Positions 54,780 to 64,000 of a DNA stretch of 64,000 bases are shown here, in pieces (the first letter of the stretch is position 1; every line of letters starts with the position of its first letter). Made by a program: the position numbers and the translations under genes. Source of the DNA: Symsagittifera roscoffensis (taxonomy: Eukaryota; Xenacoelomorpha; Acoela; Convolutidae); assembly GCF_963678635.1 (NCBI RefSeq), contig NC_087067.1, positions 50,708,233 through 50,772,232 of the forward strand, in the 5' to 3' direction. Below the pieces are notes generated by a model. That model ran no database searches. It saw only the letters and a program-made list of their open reading frames with translations, and was not told where the DNA came from.

Positions 54780-55193
54780 GCAAACACTTGTGTCGTTGTG
54801 TCTTTCTTTTTTGACTATACAGAGAATACCGCGTTGTGCTCCTCCGGTTGTTAAAGTCCATAGTTCGGCTGACGGAACCAGCTAACTTGTTGGTGCAAAT
54901 TCAACCTGAGAGTCGGGATAAGATATCCATTGTTCTCCACGTGACTGTATAAATGGAAAAAAATAAACAGTAGATTTCGTGAGAATTAAAAAATCGTCAT
55001 TTCAACAGTTTCGCTTTATTCGTGTCAGCTTTTCCAAACAAAATGGTGAAACCAGTGATGCATTTGTACTCCTGTTACCTAGGTTGTTTAGATTAACCTC
55101 CAATGATAACTTTGGATTGAAGTTTTTGATGAACTGGCTCAAATTTATCAAAACAATTGCAAATTAATTTTTGCGATGCAAATTAATTTTTGA

Positions 55194-55395
55194 AGTAAAA
55201 CGTCAGCCAGAGATCTAACACGAAGAGACTTTAGGATTGAGTACGAGCCAACTAAATACTCGCTTAACAATGAGAACAAGGAGCGCAACATGTGCGCACG
55301 GGACCTCATTTCGGGGCAGGAGTGGGATCGATTGCCCCCAGACAACTTCGCGGTTCTTTATAAAATGACATTTTCTGCTGGCAACCTTTCTTAGC
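55194..55395 (+). pseudogene. Start-less 66-codon frame, unknown
   Basis: Open frame with balanced amino-acid use: SARDLTRRDFRIEYEPTKYS, MCARDLISGQEWDRLPPDN, FAVLYKMTFSAGNLS, then TAG. It lies about 215 bp upstream of a Polinton minor-capsid scrap and may be another piece of that old element. No family is recognised. Confidence 0.3.
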
Positions 55396-55608
55396 ATCAA
55401 TTTATCCGATCATCAATTGAGTTTGTGAAAGGCGTCTATAGTCTTCAGGTTTATAGTCAGCAAATTTTGGATAACGCTTTATGTCAGAAAAATGTTCGTG
55501 GATGCTCAGTTTGAAAGTAGAACTGCTCAGAAATTTTTTTTTACTCGTTGCTGCTTTTTTTGTTAGCATTAAGATGGACCATAGTGGTTTTTCTTACGCC
55601 TTACACGT

Positions 55609-55782
55609 ATGCTCAGTTTAAACTTTGAAACTGTTAGAAGGTTTGGTTGTTTAGAAAGACCAACCTATCATGTTGGTTTGGGTCGCTCTCATCAAGTGTT
55701 TGCTTATTACGACTTCATTGAACCGCAATATGTTGGTAAGAGAGAAGCCCATCTAATGAGAAGTTTCCAATTATTTGACTGA
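55609..55782 (+). pseudogene. Old Polinton relic: middle of a minor capsid gene
   Basis: Encodes PTYHVGLGRSHQVFAYYD and FIEPQYVGKREAHLMRSF. It aligns with RRHSLMIYSDIIEYNIVG and TKTPLLRC of the intact minor capsid at 10,797. It is more diverged than the relic at 49,448 and may represent a second, older Polinton lineage. Confidence 0.5.
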
Positions 55783-58420
55783 GGGCAAATGTTTCTCGGA
55801 GGCAATGGAGAGCGCTGGTCATCCGGCAGTCTCCATCATGTCTTTGATAAAATTCTGAAAAAATGATTGACACAGAAAACTATAATAAGACTTTTGTTTG
55901 AAATTCGAACTGATATTGGCAATTTGATACCATTCGAGGGGGTCGGTCGGACAATCTCGATCCTTTTATTTGAGAAAAAGATCTAATAATAATGATTGTT
56001 CAGTTTGTATTTTTTTGACAAATTTTGAAAGGAGCTCATTTTACAGATCATCACTTTGTTTTTTTTTCAGAATTGTCCTGAACTCCAATACAGACAAAAT
56101 TACAGAAAAAATACAGATTAATTTCAGAGGATTTTTCCACTGAAGCTTTGTCTGGAGCGATGGGAACAGTATCGTTGACGTCTAAGTTTTGATTAGATCG
56201 AAGATGGATACGCATGGGGACATGCCATCACATGGAGGACGATGGCTAATATGGTCACCAACAGACAGTAATGACAGCGCCATTGCGGCATCTGTCGTTT
56301 TCGATGATGCTCAAGACTACAGTGGAACAACTATGTCGAGCCACGGATCTAATGGATAATGTTAACGAGACAAATCTCTTAACATCGGCACTATTTTGCA
56401 GTGGTCCAAGTGCAAGGAAGCAGGGAAGACTTTCTAAAGGAGGACTGGGCTGAAACCGGACCCTTGAGATATATTCTGAGAATCTTTTTTATCATCAAAG
56501 ACAACAATTTACAACCAAAAAACTGAACTGTGCAGTGTGAACACTTTAATAAACTCGGCCGTTCCTTTCGTTTTAAGGAGGATTGAAGATGAGAAAAACT
56601 GTAACTTTTAGCCCCGGAACAAACTCGTCCATGAAAACATATTTTGATAATTTCATGGAGGCTAGTTTTATTAGTTTTGTTCTAGGTATACATTTTCAAG
56701 TAAATTTTGACTGAAGGAGCCCTTGCAAAAAGCGAATTTGGACTTAATTTTGGCACCTAACCAAATTTTTTCGTTCTTCAGCTACTCTACAAAGACTAGG
56801 TTTCGGATAACAAAGTTTTGGAAACCAAAAATGATTATGAGAAGCAGTTTTTGCTTAGATATCTGAGTTGGATTAATGAAAAGCTGGTCAATAAGTTGCT
56901 GGATTTTTTAAATTGTTTTTAAGATCAAAATATGATTGGTCGCAAACCATTAACACTCTTTGTTTGGTCGTCTTCAGGGCATTGGTGTAATTCCCACGAG
57001 TAGAGTGACACTTCTCGGCAGAGTTTAAAGCCATCTTGCTGTTTTAGTCTGTATTCAGCTTCATTGGCGTTTTTTCAACAGAATTTGTTCCGTCTGCCAT
57101 GTCTTCCTCGGCATCTTCGCTATTCTGCTGTTGCCTTTCTGGAAACAGAGGTCGAGTACAGTCAAAAGAATATGGCAAAGATTAAAAAACTGACTTCCAA
57201 ACGCAATTTATGTCGAATTTTTTGCAGATGAAAGAGAGATGCAAATAGCAGAATAATCTGGTAACTGGTTGCAATATTCATGTTAGTGCAATGATGTATG
57301 CATGCTACCGAGGGTAGCAAAAAACTAAATGAAGTCAAATAAATCGAAAAAAAAGGTTTCCTTTTCTGAAACACTTTTAATATGTCGATTTCTAATAAAA
57401 ACTATTGAAGTTTCAACTATTTGAAAATCAAAATTCTTTTACGATTATTTATGTTTTCCATAAACCATGTTTTTTACAAATCAAATAGAAAAGACTTATA
57501 TAAGCAGCTTTTTTTTTAATCAGTTTGGGGTTTTTGAATCTCTAAATACTCTTTTGACTGTACTTTTGGATACAAGTTTTTTGATCTCACAGTTTGATAT
57601 TGATATCGAAAAGGAGGAACAATTTGTAGAAATTTTTTTGGACTAAACAAAGCAAAAAAAAAACATAAACTCTAAAAAACCTATTGCTGTTTTACGTCTG
57701 TAAATATAGCTTAATGTTAGTGCAAATTGATTTTGTGTCTGCTCTTGATTTTACCATCATTTTTCTAGAAAACCTTAAAGAGTTTTTTGTAGATAAGTTT
57801 ATGATCTGAAAGATTTGAAGAACCTTCAGAAATTTTTTAACATACTGAAAATATTTTTAAGATTCATAAAAAAATTTTCTTTTGCCTTCTGAGCTGCCGT
57901 AACGTTAATATGGGTCAATATCTCAAAAAAAGCAGACTATATTTTTTAATTATTTTGTTATCCTTTATGAATCTTCGAAGATTTTTAAGACGACCTTCTT
58001 TTGTGATTTCTGCAAGGAAAGATATGAATAAAACGTTTTAAAATTAGTGCTTAATTGCAAAAACTTCCTATAAGTAAATCTTTCAAATATGTTTTTTGAT
58101 TAAACTTGTGTTTGTTTTGAGAAGAAACAATATTTGATTGCAGAAACTTCGAATCATTCATTTCTCATACTATTCTCCTCAGAGAAAAAGAGTTTTTGCC
58201 AATTTGTTCTTTCCCACAAAAGTGGAGCCTACCGTTTGACCATGCGTTTTTTCATGAGCTTTATTTTTAATATAAGACCTTTTGATTTAGAGGGAGACTT
58301 TTCCTGGAGACTTTAAGAACGCTTGTATTAGACTTTTCCTGGCATATAAACTGTATGTTCCTTACTTTTCCAAAAAAAAAATGCTTTGAAATGAATGTTT
58401 AGCACTTCTGGTAGATGGCT
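55783..58420. other. Mostly featureless AT-rich DNA
   Basis: Only a weak coding-like piece near 56,204-56,359 plus (MDTHGDMPSHGGRWLIWSPT). No repeat or transposon ends recognised. Confidence 0.3.
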
Positions 58421-58421
58421 G

Positions 58422-59473
58422 TTAGCCCAGGCAAAAAATTGATTTCAAGAGTACAGTGGTTTAAGCCAGTTTTTTTTTGACTGGTTTGATGAAAAAATTC
58501 CATTTAATTAGCTCCAATTTTGAAAGATCTATTTTAATTTTTGTTAACTTTTTTTCTCTGAATTACAAAAAATCAGTTCGTTACAACAAAAACACTCCAA
58601 AAAAAGTTTTTACGTATTAAAGAATTAATATACTAGTCTTCTGTATTACCAATTCATTTTGAACTCTTTTTGAACGATCAGTTTTTGCAACTAACTCATA
58701 AGCCGACAACAAGCCACAGAGCAATGAAACAAAATTATTTAGCCCAGGCAAAAAATTGATTTCAAGAGTACAGTGGTTTAAGCCAGTTGTTTGATACTTT
58801 TTCCAGAAACCACTTTAATTTTGGCAAAATTTAAACAATTCAATTGACAAACGAGGAGCTGTCAGAAAATAAAAAAAAAGAAAAAAGAAGAGAAAAAAAA
58901 TCTTCACCTAAATATTAAATAAAGGAAGCACAAGAAGCTCTCATGAACTTCTTGAAATTTTTAGAAAATCAAGTTTGAACATTAGTATTGTTTTAGGATA
59001 TCCAATTTATGCAATGGCATTTCTTTAAAAAGAACAGGAACTGTTTATCTTGAAAAATTGCAAATAAAGAAAAATTTCAGAGTAAAAAAGTCAAATAAAA
59101 ATAAAATTTTGTCGCACCAAGCGTCTCGTTTGCAACTCTGGCCGCTCATTAGCAAGTTTTCGTCAAATAAATTTTTTTTCTCGCTGCTGAAATCGACTCG
59201 ATTTTTTTTTGACTGGTTTGATGAAAAAATTCCATTTAATTTGCTCCAATTTTGAAAGATCTATTTTAATTTTTGTTAACTTTTTTTTTCTCTGAATTAC
59301 AAAAAATCAGTTCGTTACAACAAAAACACTCCGAAAAAAGTTTTTACGTATTAAAGAATTAATATACCTGTCTTCTGTATTACCAATTTATTTTGAACTC
59401 TTTTTGAACGATCAGTTTTTGCAGCTAACTCATAAGCCGACAACAAGCCACAGAGCAATGAAACAAAATTATT
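58422..59473. repeat. Rearranged direct duplication, order A-B-A-C-B
   Basis: Block A (TTAGCCCAGGCAAAAAATTG ... TTAAGCCAGTT) is at 58,422-58,471 and 58,739-58,788. Block B (GACTGGTTTGATGAAAAAAT ... CAAAATTATT) is at about 58,471-58,739 and 59,202-59,473. Block C (58,789-59,201) occurs once, between the second A and second B. The copies differ by only a few bases. Confidence 0.9.
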
Positions 59474-59839
59474 AAAACTGACGATTGACTCAATAATTTT
59501 TCCTGGACTGCGTGACGCTTTCTGGAAGTTTCCCTGAAAACTCTGAGCATTTGTTGACATTTTTATAATTTGAAGGCTATTTTGTTGACAATTTTGCTCC
59601 AATGTGTTGTGTCAAATTCAGCTTGTTGGAAACAATAACAAAGATTTATGTATGATATTTTCATTCAAGAGAACGTTTTTCCAGGCTAAAATTTTGATAA
59701 CTGTAGTTAAAACGAATAACTTTGATTTTAGATGGGTCAAAATGGCCGTATGTAATTGTACGACCTCGCAAGCTCTCTATATCGAATTGAACTGATTCAG
59801 CGTCAAAAAAAAACAGGAGACATTTTTCTTGTCATTGCG

Positions 59840-60300
59840 TTAAAAGGCACGTCATCCACAAAACAAAGTTAAAATTAAAGGACCCATAACTCTGCCTTGC
59901 GAGGTGCCGGAAGTCTTAATAACTGAATTAGAAGTAGATCGCTTTATAATAATACTCTGTATTGTGTCGTTCAAGTAATCAGCTTTCCAGAAAAAATTTT
60001 TTGGCTTAAAATCGAGCTTTCGGTTTTCAGATAAAAAGGATATGATGAAGCAAAGAGTCAAAAGTAAAGAAGCAAATAGCAAACAGGCTTACGAAGTTTT
60101 TACTATAAGATAGAAAAAATAGAAAAGATACGATCCATGATTAAGATCAATTAGCGCAATTTTTAGTGGCCGGTATTTTTCGACGTTATTGGCTGAGAAT
60201 GACATATAAATAGGTGAGCCGTCCAGATCAAGATTTCTAGATTGACGGCTAAGTCGATTCTGACAGAGTAACTTTGAATAGTGTATGATCGAGAAGTGAT
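59840..60300 (-). pseudogene. LINE reverse transcriptase relic
   Basis: 59,860-59,990 encodes ADYLNDTIQSIIIKRSTSNS, then VIKTSGTSQGRVMGPLIL, matching the T-S-G-x-x-Q-G-S-x-x-G-P-L motif of LINE RT. Near 60,150-60,230 are NVEKYRPLKIALIDLN and NLDLDGSPIYM, like the earlier Y-R-P-I-S and G-x-D-G-x-P motifs. Frames differ; heavily decayed. Confidence 0.6.
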
Positions 60301-63300
60301 AATACATTTATAAAAACAAATCCAGGTTCTTCAAACATTGTGTAAAGTTTTGAGCTGTCGCAACCAGAATAAAATTTTAAATATCAGAGCAAAAGTTCAA
60401 ATCTTTAAAAAAATTATCAAATAGATCAAAAAAATGTTTGGCAGAAAATTGACTGAACAAAATCTTTTCTCAGTTTCAGCTGTTTTGCCTGAGCATAAAA
60501 TGATTTAAGGTAAACTTGAATTAAAAAAATTTCAGTAGTTAAAAACCTATACTGTCAGCAAGTTTTGTTTTATTTTTCTTAAATAAAATATTCGTGTGGA
60601 AAAATTATTTTCAGCAGGTTTAAACTCCACTGAGTTAAAGACAAACGTAATGACTACGACAAACACAAATATCACGTTTTTGTTCTCGAGAAAGCAATGG
60701 TAGCACAGAGGTCAGTTTAGTCTACAACTTTGTCAAGAGCATTTGTATCTTTATCCTCTTCTCATAATGTAACTGTTTTCGTTCTATGAATTATTGGTTA
60801 TAATCTTTTTTTTAAATCAGAGAGTTGTTTCTTATCAACAATTTTAGTAGCTTTTTCGAATCATAAATTAAATGGTGGGATATTAGTTTGCCGAATTTTC
60901 CACTTTTAAATTCCAGGCCCTCATTATGCATTTTTGAGAAAAGCACCGTAAATTCTTAAAGCTTACAAAAACCAGTTAATTTTTGCAAATATCAGAATGC
61001 TGTTTTTCAGTTCGGCAAATCATAGCGCAGAAGATTTCCAATTGACTTCGATACTAATACTACAGAGCAAAAAACCGCAAAAAACAATCATTACTAATAA
61101 ATTATTAAACTAGCGGCAGTTTTTTTTAGGTTTTTCAAATATCTTTGTTTGAAGATTATTTTTAACAACACAAAAACAAACTATGACCCTTATACGGTCA
61201 AAAGTTGAACAGAACTGACCAAAATTACGAGAAAAAATAACTTTCCGACAAATTTCGAGGGCTATCCAGAACAACCCAACAAAACTTTTGGAGAAAGATT
61301 GTTGCCTCCAGAATTTACATCAAATCGAAATCACAAGCTATAAATCAGCTCTTTTCTTACTCTACAAGTTTTTTAACTTTTTTGAACTCTACAAGTTTTT
61401 TGCTGTAATTCCTGCCGTTTTACGTCGATTCGAATCGTTTTTTTGCCACCAAATATCATCAGAATCTTAACGAAATTGGTTTTAATCTATTATTTGGCGT
61501 TGTTAAAATTTTGATCAATTTTTCAATTTTCGATCAATTTTGCAATTTTGTGCAATGAGATTAAGTTGCGAAAATTTGTAATAAAAAAATTCCCATCACA
61601 GTTACCGTAATCTACAGTCACTTGAGATAAGCTGATTGACGCAAAAAAATGAGTTTCAGGGGATCCTTTCATGAGTTTCAAAGGATCCTGGGTTCCCGCG
61701 GTGATGAATACAAGATACACTTTTCGAAGGATATTTGTAAAACCAAACTTTTTAGGTGGAATTTTTAAAAATTTTTCATTCAAATGTTGAAAAACTGGTT
61801 TTGGCTTAATTAAATTGGCACTTCAAGTAATTCGCAATTAGTTATTTTCCAAATCAAGCATCAACACAGAAATTCAACTGCAAAACAATTTTAAATAATA
61901 TATTTCAATTCACTTGAAGTTATTGAAAACCCAGAAAATCTGTATATATTTTGTATAAAATATTAAGTCCGAAAGGATGGATATCAATTGTCTTAAACTG
62001 TTAAAAATTGACATGAATCAAAAAGACAAAAATGCGCTGTAAAAGTACAGAAATGATAGATTTAGTTCATTTAATTTAATTTAATTTCTTTAAAATTAGA
62101 TCAATTTGAATTTGAAATCATTTTAAATCAATATTTTTGCCTGAAACCTTGTTTCCTAAATCAATCTTAAACTATTTTTTTTCAGTTTGGTAGGGCTTTA
62201 TTTTTCAAATTTTTTGAATTTGAATGGGTCAAAAAATGGATTTGAAAACTAAAATAAACTGTGTCCATAAACTCGGCAGCCATCATCGACAACGGTCAGC
62301 AATTTATTTTCCGGTGTATATTTTTTGGTGTACAGTACATTACATCAGTATAAACTGCAAATGATCATAAACTATAATAAACTGCATTTTCCTCTTGATT
62401 TAACAACGTCTCAAAAACACAACAAAAGCTTTTGCATGATTCACGTTTTTCACTTCATAAACATATGTTTTTTGCAATTAGGAAATTTTTTATTACCAAT
62501 ACTGAACGCTGAAAGTTTAACCCATAAAAGTCGTAATCCGTAAACCTTTCAGCATAAATTCATTTTCAATTCAGTTATTATTATACCAGTTTGCACAATT
62601 CACACCCAAGCAGAGCGAGTTATTTCTCTTTGCGGGATTTGAGTCAAAAACAAGGGTTAGTAGCGTGCCGAGGGGGGTGTTGGCAACCGCCCCCTTCAAT
62701 TCTAGTAGCAAAATTTTTCGAATAGATTACCTTTTTGGTATAACTTTATGACATCCATTTTTGGCAGACCAATTTCTAAAGGCGTTTTGGCGCCAGTATA
62801 ACAAAATTTGAGACTTTGAGAGAAGAGCGCGCGCCAAAAAAACGAGGAGAGCTAATTTTTTTAAAGGGCTCAAAACTTCATTTTTAGCCTGTTTTTTTTC
62901 ATACGTTTGCAAAATAGGGTCAGTATAGTATATTTGGAGAGATCAAAAAAACAAACTGATTGACCTAAAAAAGGTCGACGTAATTTTCAAGGCTTTTCGA
63001 AAAACCATATTAATGATGCACCGTCATGAAACACTTGCAAAAGTGTAAAAATTTCTAATCAAATAGCGCACACAATATTTGCAATCGCCAATTTTTCTTT
63101 TTTTCTCTATCTTCTCAGAAAATTTGCGAAGAAGCTTTGATTTCTTCGAAGGGTCATTGACCAGAGCTTGTCAAGATAGCCAAGTATTTGTTTAAAATTT
63201 AGCCAGGATTCTTAAAAACATCTCACAGATAAAAAAGATTGACGGAGGTTTGTGTCAATAGCAATAAGCTAACGAGTTTTGTGGGGTTCTATAAACTTCA

Positions 63301-64000
63301 ATTGATCGGTGTTAAACAAATAATTAAGACAACTCAAAACCTCCTATCTGACCTTAATCTTTACCCTAGTACTGACATGGCATGCGCACTACTAATGAAT
63401 CTAGCTTTAATGCCTACTTGTCAGAGAATTATGTGCTCACAGCTCGTACAAAATTATCACTTTTTCTACAGATGGAACCTATAAAAGTTTTTTGTAGAAA
63501 AAATGAAAATGATATTTTTATTACCGAAAATAAGTTGCACAATCAGTTTTGCGGGTTATCAAAAAGTAGCAGAAAATATGTTATTTTTTCTGGATAAGTA
63601 ACAAAAATTTTATCGACTATTTGGTTTCCTCAGGTTATTAATTCAACTTCCGAAGAAAATCACGGATTTTTTGCTTCTGGTGGAATTTTTTTGGAGAATT
63701 TAGACTTTTTAATTGGCTGTTTTTCACAGAGTTTTCTATACCAATTTAAATAATTTGATATTTTGAGCTCAAAATGCAATGACAATTTTTCCACTGTAAC
63801 TCTTTTTACTCCGGCTTTCCAAAAAAATGGAGTATTTATGGTCAGCGTGGTGTTTTTATTCAGTCAATTTTCGTCGATTTAAATAGTAGTTTTCAACAAA
63901 ATTTCTTATACCTTTTTGAAGATTTCGACTTTTTGAGAGGGATTTGGCCAATTTCTGGACAAAATTATGCGTGTTTTGAAGATTTTAGTCGAATTGCTAA
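60301..64000. other. Featureless AT-rich DNA
   Basis: No gene or transposon part recognised in 3.7 kb. A 20-bp near-tandem duplication (TGAGTTTCAGGGGATCC / TGAGTTTCAAAGGATCC) lies at 61,651-61,690. Confidence 0.35.

Noticed and set aside
1-64000. CRISPR array, bacterial operons or ribosomal RNA
   Set aside because: No regularly spaced direct repeats with unique spacers, and no rRNA-like sequence; the window is eukaryotic.

Overview
This looks like a gene-poor, transposon-rich stretch of an AT-rich animal genome. I see no host gene, tRNA or rRNA gene that I can name. A nematode is the best guess, held loosely: a long TTTTTTTTCAG acceptor abuts the first ATG of the Polinton polymerase, as at a spliced-leader acceptor, and the mix of Polinton, Gypsy-type LTR element, CR1-like LINE and TA-flanked MITE fits one. 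No sequence search was possible.

Layout. (1) 1 to about 17.7 kb: a Polinton/Maverick that runs off the left edge. A protein-primed DNA polymerase lies on the minus strand. On the plus strand are a packaging ATPase, integrase, minor capsid, basic core-like protein, major capsid, Cys-rich membrane protein and adenain-type protease. Several small genes of unknown role lie among them. A block of about 3.65 kb, from mid-integrase to early protease, is duplicated in tandem, so the capsid module is present twice. The element looks young but is broken in several genes. (2) About 18.9-32.9 kb, minus strand: a Ty3/Gypsy-type LTR element with gag, protease, RT, RNase H and integrase. It also has a macro-like domain at the end of pol and a separate downstream gene with two SGNH-esterase-like segments. 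(3) 33-37 kb: non-coding, rich in a short CCCTCCGGATT-type motif, ending with a 144-bp MITE. (4) 37.5-42.0 kb, minus: a CR1-like LINE with an SGNH esterase in ORF1. (5) 42.9-45.56 kb, minus: an older LINE with a PHD finger and a restriction-like endonuclease. It abuts (6) an old, heavily decayed Polinton whose polymerase remains at 45.57-46.97 kb and whose minor-capsid scraps lie at 49.4 and 55.6 kb. A degenerate tandem array occupies 47.86-49.42 kb. (7) 50-64 kb: mostly featureless AT-rich DNA with a GC-rich stop-poor island, a tRNA-derived SINE, a rearranged direct duplication and one LINE RT relic.

How the parts work together. The Polinton is the only element with a virion-like gene set (polymerase, ATPase, integrase, two capsid proteins, protease), and its genes are tightly packed, with two stop/start overlaps. 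The two best-preserved retroelements each carry an SGNH esterase by a different route, which is the most unusual shared theme here.
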